This document shows positions 18,000-25,989 of a stretch of 64,000 nucleotides of DNA, in pieces. Position 1 is the stretch's first letter. Every line of letters starts with the position of its first letter. The position numbers and the translations under genes were made by a program. Source of the stretch: Roseovarius sp. MMSF_3281 (GTDB taxonomy: Bacteria; Pseudomonadota; Alphaproteobacteria; Rhodobacterales; Rhodobacteraceae); contig NZ_JASHIM010000001.1 of assembly GCF_030733685.1 (NCBI RefSeq), positions 310,001 to 374,000 on the forward strand. Direction: 5' to 3'. The notes beneath the pieces are model-generated. The model searched no databases and was not told the origin of the DNA. It saw only the letters and a list, made by a program, of their open reading frames with translations.

Positions 18000-19625
18000 A
18001 TGAGTGGTAAGAAGCACTTCATGTTCGGCCTGCAAGGCCAAGGTCAACTTCAAGGCCAGGGCCAAGGTCAACTTCAAGGCCAAGGTCAAGGCCAGGGTCA
18101 GGACCAAAGCCAAAGCCAAAGCAGCAACAATGAAAGCATCAACCTGAACGGCAATGGCAACGGGAATGCCAACGGCAATCTCAACGGCAATGCCTCGCTC
18201 AATGGCAACGAGAACGGCAATGGCAACTCCAATGGTAACGGGAACGCCAATGGCAACGTGAACGGCAACGCCAATGGCAACGTCAATTCCAATGGCAACT
18301 TCAACACCAACACGGCCAACAACGCGGCGACCAATGGCGCAAGCAACACCGCGCATAACAACGCCGTCAACCATGCCTCCAACACGTCCAAGACCGATGT
18401 TGATACACATGTCACCACGAAGGTGAACGTGGAACTGGGCCTTGAGGACCTGATGCCGACGTCGGATGACGATTTCGGCGATTTCGACCTCAGCGGCGGC
18501 AGCAGCATCGGTGACGTGCTGATGGCCAACAACGGCTCGAAAGCGACCTATGCACCCAACGCCGACTACGGCAACGACATCAAGTTCAATGGCGTGCTCA
18601 AAGAGGCGCTGAATGGGCAAGGCAACGATGCCGGTATCGCGATGGGTCAATCGGCCACGCTGAACGACCAGGACGAACTTCACAACGCGACGGTCAGCAA
18701 TAACGCCAACTGGCAACAGAACGGCAACGCCAATGGCGGCACCGCGACGTCGGATGAAGGCATCGAGGCCCAACCCGGCGGCGGGGCCGGCGGTGACAAT
18801 GCCGGGTCCCTCGGTGGTATCGGCGGATCGGCCATTGCGGCCACCGGCGGCACCTCCACCAGCAGCGGCAACGGCGGCAGCAACGGCAACACCGATGCGG
18901 ACGGCGGCGGAGGGGCCAGCGGTACCGGTGTCGGGCTCGGCTCGATCGGTGTCGGCGTCGGTGTCGGCGGCGACAGCGGCGCAGGCGGTGCCGGTGGCAA
19001 CGGCGGCAATGCCGGGTCCGGTGCGCTTGGCGTGAATGACGCCGAAGGCGGCGATGCAGGCGCCATCGGTGCCGGTCTCGGTGTCGGCGGCCTTGGCCTC
19101 GTGCCTGTCGGTCTCGGCCTCGGCGCGGCCAATGCCGTTGCCGGTGAAGGCGGCGACGGCGGCAATGCCGCGTCCGGCGCAATCGGCGGCAACGACGGCG
19201 ACGGCGGCGCAGGCGGCAGCTCGCCCGGTATGGGCGCTGGCTTCAGCAACGGTCTGGGGGCTGGTCTCGCGGCAGGTGGCGACGGCGGTCATGCCGGTGC
19301 GATCGGTGGCGAAGGCGGCAATGCCTTGGGCGGCAAGGCCTTTGGCGGCTGGACTGACGCGACGGCCGGGAACGGTGGCCATGCTGGCAAAGCCATCAAT
19401 GGCGACGGCGGCAACGGCCACGCTGGCGTCTGGGGGTCGAACAATGGCGATGACGGCTACGTCAACGGCCTGTCCGAGGCACAAGCCTCGGCTGTTGTCG
19501 ACACCTCGGCCTTCAACCAAAGCATCGTCCAGGGTGCCAACGTGCTGGGCAACACGGTCGACATGACCGTTGTTGGCGGCTCGCTGACCTCCACGATGGT
19601 GGGCGAAGACGATACCATGGCCTAA
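18000..19625 (+). CDS. Low-complexity Q/G-, N/G- and G/A-rich protein, predicted type I secretion substrate
   Basis: The 541-residue protein has no Sec signal or membrane helix. Residues 11-40 are an LQGQGQ-type tract and 48-102 an NGN-type tract. About 130-250 is a more ordinary acidic segment, and 256-475 is a GGxGGN/GGDGG array like mycobacterial PGRS domains or polyglycine-II proteins. The C-terminal 45 residues (SAFNQSIVQGANVLGNTV) share a motif with the next gene. It lacks RTX nonapeptides. The downstream ABC exporter and adaptor suggest export by a dedicated type I system. It has its own terminator, which allows much higher expression than the secretion genes. A matrix, adhesive or ice/surface-binding role is inference. 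Confidence 0.75.
   Translation: MSGKKHFMFGLQGQGQLQGQGQGQLQGQGQGQGQDQSQSQSSNNESINLNGNGNGNANGNLNGNASLNGNENGNGNSNGNGNANGNVNGNANGNVNSNGNFNTNTANNAATNGASNTAHNNAVNHASNTSKTDVDTHVTTKVNVELGLEDLMPTSDDDFGDFDLSGGSSIGDVLMANNGSKATYAPNADYGNDIKFNGVLKEALNGQGNDAGIAMGQSATLNDQDELHNATVSNNANWQQNGNANGGTATSDEGIEAQPGGGAGGDNAGSLGGIGGSAIAATGGTSTSSGNGGSNGNTDADGGGGASGTGVGLGSIGVGVGVGGDSGAGGAGGNGGNAGSGALGVNDAEGGDAGAIGAGLGVGGLGLVPVGLGLGAANAVAGEGGDGGNAASGAIGGNDGDGGAGGSSPGMGAGFSNGLGAGLAAGGDGGHAGAIGGEGGNALGGKAFGGWTDATAGNGGHAGKAINGDGGNGHAGVWGSNNGDDGYVNGLSEAQASAVVDTSAFNQSIVQGANVLGNTVDMTVVGGSLTSTMVGEDDTMA
18029..18310 (+). repeat. Tandem DNA repeats encoding the Q/G and N/G tracts
   Basis: From 18029 to about 18120 the DNA is built from 6- and 12-base units of the CAAGGCCAAGGT type. 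From about 18148 to 18310 it is built from 6-base units of the AATGGCAACGGC type. The repeats are imperfect at third codon positions, so they have been kept by selection on the protein, but they remain liable to length change by slippage. Confidence 0.8.
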
Positions 19626-19635
19626 AATGGCCCTG

Positions 19636-19671
19636 CCCCGCGCGGTTCCGGTCGCGCGGGGTTCTTCTTTT
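19636..19671 (+). terminator. Intrinsic terminator after the low-complexity gene
   Basis: The stem CCCCGCGCG / CGCGCGGGG with an 8-base loop is followed by TTCTTCTTTT. It separates the low-complexity protein gene from the following secretion genes and probably causes partial read-through. Confidence 0.85.
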
Positions 19672-19748
19672 GCGATTGTTATTACTGGTTTTCACGGGGC
19701 GGCCCCCCAGGGTTCCGATCAATACGCACCTTTCAGCGGGGTACGATC

Positions 19749-21680
19749 ATGAGCAGGGATCTCACGACCGAAGCCATTTCGCATTTCGTCGGTTTTTTCA
19801 GCCAAACAGTCGAAGAAGCCCGCATGCGGCAGGATTACGATGCTTTCAAGGCCATGCAGCGCCTGAACGACCAACACGATGGGCTTTTGAACGTCACGGT
19901 GAACGTATCGTCGGATTACAATCTGGCCGACTTTGAACCGAACCTGAACGCCCGCATCACCGATTATTCCGAAGCACGCATCACGCCCGGCCCACCCGCC
20001 GACCCGCTGCCCGTCGATCTGGGCGGCCTGGGCATTTTCGGCGCCAACAGCGCGGGCAACCCGGTCATGACCTATCCCATGCAACTCTGGGGTGGCGGGA
20101 TTTCCCTTGCAAAGCCTGTCCTGCCCCCGCCCTCGTCCGTGGCCACCGCCATCGTCCAGAAAATCAGCCTGCAGGACACCGACCTTCTGATAACCGCAAC
20201 ACCCACGGCCGGGTTCGTGCCTTCCGATTACCATATCGAAACGCTCATGGTCATGGCGCAGATGGCCAAGGATCTATCGCTGGACTGGCCCGCAACACTG
20301 CCCGAAACCGGGGACGATATCACGCCCCTCGGCGTGGCCTTCTACCAGTGCGCACAGGATGCCCCCCCGCCCGCCATCGACGGGGCCACCATCCACCACC
20401 TCACCGGGGCCGAGGCTGCGGGGATACATGTCAACGGTAGCGAAGCCGGGGAACTGCCCGATCTCGATGCCGCCCTTCCCCCCTTTCTTCAACGCGAGGA
20501 AGACGACCATGATGAGCTTCCCCACGAGGTCATCACCGGCGCCAATAACGCAACAAACGCCCTTTCGCTGTCGATCAACTGGATCGACGCGCCGGTCATG
20601 GCGGTCATGGGCGACAGCCATTCCATGAATGCCATCGCGCAGGTCAATGTCCTGTCAAACCTCGATCGCGAAAACGGTACGGCCCCGCTTCATGGCGCCG
20701 CGGACACCACTCACAATATCGCGGCCATTCTCAACAGCGCGATTCCCCCCGCAACCGACGCGGATGCCCCCGGGGAAGACGCCCCCGAATTTCCCGATAC
20801 CGCCATCGTGGCGCGGCTTACCGACGATCTGGTGAATTTCAACTGGGTCGAACAATACAACTACCTTGTCGATAACGACATCCTCAGCGTTCAGTTCTCC
20901 GGCAACGAAAGCTTCCTGCAAACCGGCGGCAACACTGCCACCAATCTGACCCTGCTTCAGGAGCTTGGATTCCACTACGACCTGATCGTTGTCGGCGGCG
21001 ACCTGATCAACATCAGCATCATCAACCAGGTCAATGTTCTGCTCGACAACGACAGCGTCACCTACAGCGACGGCTGGTTGACCTCGGGCGATAGCAACCT
21101 GCTCTGGAACGAGGCGGTCATCGAAACCCTTGGCCATGATGCCTATGGCGAGCTTAGCATCGCCTACGAAGCACTCGGCGAAAGCCTTGCGGCGGGCTCC
21201 GATAACGTCGGGGCCCCGATCCTTGAGAATTCTGCCTTCGAAGGCCTCGATATGCTCAAGGTTCTCTATATCGACGGTGACCTGATCAACTTCCAATACA
21301 TCAGCCAAACGAACATGGTCGGCGACGCGGATCAGCTACAGTTGCACGCCGCGCAAATGGCCGCGCAAGACGGGGCCGAGGCCTCGCTTGTCGTGGGCGA
21401 AAACGCCCTGCTCAACCTCGCAACCATCTACGAGGCCGGCCTCAACTCGGAGATTCAGATCGGCGGCGATCACTATTCCGATGCCCTGATGTATCAGGCC
21501 GGACTGATCGTCACCGACGAAAGCCAACTGGCCTCCGACGGCGGCAATGGCCTTGCAAACGAGGCCGTGGTCTTCCTCACCGAGGAGAACAGCGAAACCA
21601 ACCACCAACAGGATCAAGCCACCCCGCATCCAATCGGCGACGACATGGGCGCCGACCCGATGGGCGGGGTTCTCATCTGA
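19749..21680 (+). CDS. Acidic protein with about five degenerate ~45-residue repeats, linked to type I secretion
   Basis: The 643-residue protein is acidic, lacks a Sec signal, and has no recognised domain. The first 260 residues are unique. From about 265 to 592 there are five degenerate repeats. Each has an N-rich start (GNTATN, GENALLN), a helix or strand, a GD(L/H) turn (VVGGDLIN, YIDGDLIN, IGGDHYSD) and an IxQxNxL/D motif (IAQVNVL, INQVNVLLDND, ISQTNMVGDAD). The low-complexity protein upstream ends with a related VQGANVLGN motif. The C-terminus ends DPMGGVLI, an acidic residue then hydrophobics, as in many type I export signals. It may be a second substrate or a surface-tethering partner. 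Confidence 0.7.
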   Translation: MSRDLTTEAISHFVGFFSQTVEEARMRQDYDAFKAMQRLNDQHDGLLNVTVNVSSDYNLADFEPNLNARITDYSEARITPGPPADPLPVDLGGLGIFGANSAGNPVMTYPMQLWGGGISLAKPVLPPPSSVATAIVQKISLQDTDLLITATPTAGFVPSDYHIETLMVMAQMAKDLSLDWPATLPETGDDITPLGVAFYQCAQDAPPPAIDGATIHHLTGAEAAGIHVNGSEAGELPDLDAALPPFLQREEDDHDELPHEVITGANNATNALSLSINWIDAPVMAVMGDSHSMNAIAQVNVLSNLDRENGTAPLHGAADTTHNIAAILNSAIPPATDADAPGEDAPEFPDTAIVARLTDDLVNFNWVEQYNYLVDNDILSVQFSGNESFLQTGGNTATNLTLLQELGFHYDLIVVGGDLINISIINQVNVLLDNDSVTYSDGWLTSGDSNLLWNEAVIETLGHDAYGELSIAYEALGESLAAGSDNVGAPILENSAFEGLDMLKVLYIDGDLINFQYISQTNMVGDADQLQLHAAQMAAQDGAEASLVVGENALLNLATIYEAGLNSEIQIGGDHYSDALMYQAGLIVTDESQLASDGGNGLANEAVVFLTEENSETNHQQDQATPHPIGDDMGADPMGGVLI

Positions 21681-21722
21681 TCGCAGGCCCGCGCGAAACG
21701 AGTATAGAAAGAAGTCCGTGAC

Positions 21723-23723
21723 ATGAATTTCACACCCAAGGATTTGAAACCCGATCCCGAAACCGAGGTTCATGAAACCGAAAGCCGACCTGATCCGCTT
21801 GAACTGCGCGAGGACCAACGCATCGAAGATGCCGAGGCCCGCAGCCCCGACAGCGCGCGGCAGGATGGCACCACCGAGCCGATCAATACCGCGCCGATGA
21901 AAACCGACACCACCCCGCCCGAAAAGCAATCGGGCGACGGCGATGGCGACGGGGGCGGCAGCAATGGCGGCGGCGGTGGCGGTTTTCACAAGCGGATGGG
22001 GCCGGTCGATTTCTCCGGCAATCTGAAAAAGGGCCTCGCCGCGGTTCGGCGCAATCTGTCCATCGTCATGATATTCACCTGCATGACCAACCTTCTGATC
22101 CTTGCGATCCCGATCTACCTGTTCCAGATTTCCGACCGGGTCCTGACAAGCCGTTCGGTCGATACGCTGATCATGCTGACAGCGGTGATCATCGGAGCCG
22201 TGATCTTGCAAGCTTTCTTCGACGCGATGCGCCGCTTTGTCCTGATGCGCACGGCTGTCGAACTGGCGGCCAAGCTGGGCTCGTCTATCCTGTCGGCGGC
22301 GGCACGTGCGGCCCTGACCAGCAATGGCCGCGAATATCAAACACTTGGCGATCTACAGCAATTGCGCGGCTTTCTTGTCTCGGGCACGCTTTTGTCTTTC
22401 CTGGACATGCCCTTTGCGCCGCTCTTTATTCTTGCGATCTTCTTGGTGCACCCACACTTGGGGATGATCGTGGTGGTCACCGCGCTGATCCTGCTGGTCA
22501 TCGCGCTGATCAACCAAAAGACCACCTCGAAACACTTCGCCGTCGCGAACCAACACCAAGGCATGGCGAATATGCACCTCGATTCCATGTCGCGGAACAG
22601 CCAGATCATCAATGCCCTCGCCATGATCCCCGAGGCGGTCTCGATCTGGGGGCGCGATACCGCCGCCTCGCTCAAGGCACAGGTCCACGCCCAGGATCGC
22701 AACATCACCTCGGCGGCGTTTTCGCGCGGTGTCCGCCTGCTGACGCAGGTCGGGATGTTGGGCTGGGGGGCATTCCTGGCGATCGACGGACAGATTACCG
22801 GAGGCATGGTGATCGCCGCCTCGATCATCGCGGGCCGTGCCCTTGCCCCCATCGAGGGCGCGATCGAGGGCTGGAACCAGTTCATCCTGTCGCGCGCCTC
22901 CTACGGGCGCATCTCCGGCCTGCTTACCGAATCCCCGCTCAATACCGACCGTTTGCGCCTGCCCCAACCCGAGGGGCGGCTTGATGTCGAACGCCTGCTT
23001 TACGTCCCGCAAGGCACCAAAAGCGTTGTTCTCAACGGCCTGTCCTTCAGCCTCGCGCCCGGCACCTCGCTTGCTGTTATCGGCAACTCGGGCGCGGGCA
23101 AGACCACCCTTGGCAAGATGCTTGTCGGCGCGATCCTGCCCACCTCTGGCTGTGTGCGGCTGGACCTGATGGACCTGCGCAACTGGGATCAACGGCAATT
23201 CGGGGAAAACATCGGCTACTTGCCGCAGGACGTGCAGCTTTTCCCGGGGACCATCAAGGACAATATCGCCCGGATGCGCGCCGACGCCACCGATGCGCAA
23301 ATCTACGAGGCCGCGCGCCTTGCCGACGTCCACGACATGATCGCCAACCTGCCCCATGGCTACGAAACCTTCGTCGCCGCCGACGGGGCACCCCTGTCTG
23401 GCGGGCAGAAACAACGGATCGCGCTTGCCCGGGCCTTCTTTGGCAATCCCCGCCTCCTGGTGCTTGATGAACCCAACTCGAACCTTGACGTCGCAGGCGA
23501 TCAGGCCCTCGCCCGCGCCCTGCACCACGCCAAGGAACAAAAGATCACCGTGGTCGTGATCACGCAAAAACCCTCGATCCTCGCCCATGTCGACAAGATC
23601 GCCCTTCTGGCCGGCGGCAGCCTTGCCTTGATGGGCCCGCGTGACGAGGTTCTGCAATCCATCCGTGGCGGCGGTGGGCCGGGCACGGATGGCCCCGGCA
23701 CCATTCCCGACAATCGCGGCTGA
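21723..23723 (+). CDS. Type I secretion ABC transporter (PrtD-like permease/ATPase)
   Basis: The 666-residue exporter fuses membrane and ATPase domains. Residues 1-95 are an unusual acidic, then Gly-rich, cytoplasmic extension. Membrane helices lie at about 110-400 (AVRRNLSIVMIFTCMTNLLILAIPIYLFQ begins the domain). The ATPase has Walker A GNSGAGKT at 454-461, the signature LSGGQKQR from 558, and Walker B LLVLDEPNS. There is no peptidase domain, so substrates with uncleaved C-terminal signals are expected. It is followed 23 bases later by the HlyD-like adaptor. No TolC gene is nearby, so a genomic one must serve. Confidence 0.92.
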   Translation: MNFTPKDLKPDPETEVHETESRPDPLELREDQRIEDAEARSPDSARQDGTTEPINTAPMKTDTTPPEKQSGDGDGDGGGSNGGGGGGFHKRMGPVDFSGNLKKGLAAVRRNLSIVMIFTCMTNLLILAIPIYLFQISDRVLTSRSVDTLIMLTAVIIGAVILQAFFDAMRRFVLMRTAVELAAKLGSSILSAAARAALTSNGREYQTLGDLQQLRGFLVSGTLLSFLDMPFAPLFILAIFLVHPHLGMIVVVTALILLVIALINQKTTSKHFAVANQHQGMANMHLDSMSRNSQIINALAMIPEAVSIWGRDTAASLKAQVHAQDRNITSAAFSRGVRLLTQVGMLGWGAFLAIDGQITGGMVIAASIIAGRALAPIEGAIEGWNQFILSRASYGRISGLLTESPLNTDRLRLPQPEGRLDVERLLYVPQGTKSVVLNGLSFSLAPGTSLAVIGNSGAGKTTLGKMLVGAILPTSGCVRLDLMDLRNWDQRQFGENIGYLPQDVQLFPGTIKDNIARMRADATDAQIYEAARLADVHDMIANLPHGYETFVAADGAPLSGGQKQRIALARAFFGNPRLLVLDEPNSNLDVAGDQALARALHHAKEQKITVVVITQKPSILAHVDKIALLAGGSLALMGPRDEVLQSIRGGGGPGTDGPGTIPDNRG

Positions 23724-23746
23724 AACGCGCAACCCGGAGACCCAAG

Positions 23747-25084
23747 ATGAGACAACTCGCCAAGCCCGCAGCCCCCGAATGGTTCGATGAGGTTCCCCGC
23801 TCCATCGTCCGGCACACGTTTCTTGGTATTCTGGTCATCGTTCTGGCCTTGGGGGGCTTTGGGGCCTGGGCGTTCCGCGCGCCGCTTGCCGCGGCGGTCA
23901 TTACCCAAGGCAGCTTCGTGGCCACAGGCAACAACCAGATCGTGCAACACCTCGAGGGCGGAATGATCCGCGAAATTCTCGTCGGCGAAGGCGATTTCGT
24001 CAAAGCCGGGCAACCCATCATGCACCTCGATGAAACCGCCGCAGAAGCCAAACTGCGCGAACTTTTCCTGCGCCGCGCGCGGCTTGAAATCCTCACCGCC
24101 CGGCTTCTGGCCGAATATCGCGGTGCTGAAACCTTCGACATTCCCCGCTTCCTTGACGGTGAACAGGACGACCCCGCGGTTCAGCAGATCCTGCGCAACC
24201 AAACCCTCAATTTCGAAGCTGCCCGCACCAAGCTCAACAAGGACATAAGCGTGCTGGAGCGCAACATTGATGCCCTCGACAGCCGCCTTGATGGTTACAG
24301 CGCGCAACTTTCCTCGCTCATCACCCAGATCGCCCTGTTGGACGAGGATATCGAGGCACAATCCATCCTGTTCGAAAAAGGCCTCAGCCCGAAAACGCGT
24401 ATTAATTCGCTGCGCCGGGCCAAGGCCGACGGCACGGGCCAGATCGGCCGCCTCAAGGCGCAATTGACCGAAACCGCCGCCATGCGCGCGAAATACCAGG
24501 GCGAGATCGAACAAGCCCGCATTGCGCACCAACAGGCCGCCCTGGATGAATTGCAATCCGCCGAGGCCGAGCTTGACTCGGTGCGCGAAAATTACCGCAA
24601 GGCGGCAGATGTCTATCGCCGGTCCTCGATCAACGCGCCGGTCTCGGGCACCGTCGTCAGGATGAACTACAACACCCCCGGCGGCGTCATCGAAAGCGGC
24701 AAGCCGATTGCCGAAATCCTGCCCACAAGCGTCCCGCTCATCATCGAAACCCAAGTGCCGCGCGTTGACATCGACAGCGTCAAACTCGGCCAAGAGGCCA
24801 CCGTGCGCCTGACCTCGCTCAATCAACGCACGACGCCGGTTCTCTTCGGAACAGTCTATTACATCTCGGCAGACGCCCTGCCCGACGATTCCGAACTTAT
24901 CCCGCAAGAAGTCTACCTCGCGCGAGTGCAACTCCCGGCAAGTGAGCTGTCCCGCGTTCCCGGTTTCACCCCCACACCCGGCATGCCCGCCGAGGTGATG
25001 ATTCAAACCGCCGAGCGCACCTTCTTCGAATACCTCAGCAAACCGATCGTCGATTCCATGCAACGCGCCTTCCGCGAGCAATAG
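23747..25084 (+). CDS. Type I secretion membrane fusion protein (HlyD/PrtE family)
   Basis: The 445-residue adaptor has one N-terminal membrane helix (about 27-45, FLGILVIVLALGGFGAWAF) and a lipoyl half (GSFVATGNNQIVQHLEGGMIREILV). A long coiled-coil hairpin follows (about 100-290), then the second lipoyl half (SSINAPVSGTVVRM) and a C-terminal beta-barrel domain ending near the family's conserved PGMPAEVMIQTAERTFFEYL. It connects the ABC exporter to an outer-membrane channel. It completes the operon that begins at 19749. Confidence 0.93.
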   Translation: MRQLAKPAAPEWFDEVPRSIVRHTFLGILVIVLALGGFGAWAFRAPLAAAVITQGSFVATGNNQIVQHLEGGMIREILVGEGDFVKAGQPIMHLDETAAEAKLRELFLRRARLEILTARLLAEYRGAETFDIPRFLDGEQDDPAVQQILRNQTLNFEAARTKLNKDISVLERNIDALDSRLDGYSAQLSSLITQIALLDEDIEAQSILFEKGLSPKTRINSLRRAKADGTGQIGRLKAQLTETAAMRAKYQGEIEQARIAHQQAALDELQSAEAELDSVRENYRKAADVYRRSSINAPVSGTVVRMNYNTPGGVIESGKPIAEILPTSVPLIIETQVPRVDIDSVKLGQEATVRLTSLNQRTTPVLFGTVYYISADALPDDSELIPQEVYLARVQLPASELSRVPGFTPTPGMPAEVMIQTAERTFFEYLSKPIVDSMQRAFREQ

Positions 25085-25119
25085 GCGACCCGCGCCAGCA
25101 AACGACATGAAAGGGAAAA

Positions 25120-25209
25120 TGGCGGAGAGACAGGGATTCGAACCCTGGAGACGGTTTCCCGCCTACACACTTTCCAGGCGTGCGCCTTCGACCACTCGGC
25201 CACCTCTCC
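25120..25209 (-). tRNA. tRNA-Ser(GGA)
   Basis: Read on the minus strand it has a 7-bp acceptor stem (GGAGAGG/TCTCTCC), discriminator G73 and an encoded CCA. The anticodon loop is CTGGAAA on a 5-bp stem (CACGC/GTGTG), giving anticodon GGA. A long variable arm and the T-loop GGTTCGAATCC follow. The long variable arm and G73 are class II serine features. The total length of 90 bases including CCA is normal. Confidence 0.96.
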
Positions 25210-25269
25210 GTGGCGCCCTCTTTAACGCCGGGCGCAGGCGATGTGCAAGGGGGTTTTGCACCCCAGGGC

Positions 25270-25989
25270 TCAGCTATCCAAATGAAGCGAAACGCGCCGG
25301 TTCTGGCGGCCTTTTTTCTCGATCTTGCCAAGCCGAACGCGCCCGATTTCGCCGGTGCGCGCGACATGCGTGCCGCCACAGGGCTGCAGGTCCACCTGAT
25401 CGCCTTCGGACCCGATCCGAACCAGCCGCACCTGCCCCGCGCCGCGCGGCGGCGCAACCGACATGGTTTTGACCAAACCGGGATTCGCCGCCAATTCCTC
25501 GTCGGTGATCCAATCCTCGGTCACGGCAAGATCGCGGTCGATCAAGGCGTTCAGGCTGTCTTCAAGCGCCTCCTTGTCCTCGGGCGCTTCCGGCATGTCG
25601 AAATCCAGGCGGCTTTTCTCGGGGCCGATGGACCCGCCTGTTACCGGCAACGGAATAACCACCGACAGCAAATGCAATGCGCTGTGCATCCGCATATGCT
25701 TGTAGCGCCGATCCCAATCCAGAACCTGTTCCACCTCTGTACCGACCGGCGGCAGGGCCTGCGGCGCGGCGGGCACAAGGGCAACCTCGCCGTCGTCGGT
25801 CTTCACCGTGGTTGCCAGGTCCAACGCGCCACCGTTCCATTGAACCCGGCCACTATCGCCGGGCTGCCCCCCACCCGTGGGGTAAAACAGGCAACGGTCC
25901 AGAATGATCCCGCCCTCGGGGGTATGCGCCGCGACATGCGCCATGGCCCGGGTCATGTAGGGATCGTCGCGAAACAACATCTCGCTCAT
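25270..25989 (-). CDS. Alanyl-tRNA editing protein (AlaX-like)
   Basis: This 239-residue stand-alone editing domain hydrolyses mischarged Ser- or Gly-tRNA(Ala). The zinc-binding residues are visible as HSALH (MRMHSALHLL) and CGGTH (LQPCGGTHVARTGEIG). The N-terminal GGG-rich beta domain, with FYPTGGGQPGDSG, is typical of the AlaXM type. The ATG overlaps the stop of the upstream channel gene by four bases, so the two are co-translated. The gene is the last of the minus-strand run that starts with the photolyase. Confidence 0.92.
   Translation of the reverse strand: MSEMLFRDDPYMTRAMAHVAAHTPEGGIILDRCLFYPTGGGQPGDSGRVQWNGGALDLATTVKTDDGEVALVPAAPQALPPVGTEVEQVLDWDRRYKHMRMHSALHLLSVVIPLPVTGGSIGPEKSRLDFDMPEAPEDKEALEDSLNALIDRDLAVTEDWITDEELAANPGLVKTMSVAPPRGAGQVRLVRIGSEGDQVDLQPCGGTHVARTGEIGRVRLGKIEKKGRQNRRVSLHLDS

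Noticed and set aside
18029..18310. Possible CRISPR array or satellite in the tandem repeats
   Set aside because: The units are 6-12 bases long, in frame, without spacers, and encode amino-acid tracts.
17739..19520. A 593-residue open frame opposite the low-complexity gene, rich in Ala, Val and Ile
   Set aside because: It is the mirror of the GGC/AAC/GCC repeats on the plus strand. Its composition is explained by that periodicity, and it has no ribosome binding site or known domain.
25120..25209. tRNA-Ser as an attachment site for a mobile element
   Set aside because: There is no integrase gene and no repeated 3' tRNA fragment in the window.
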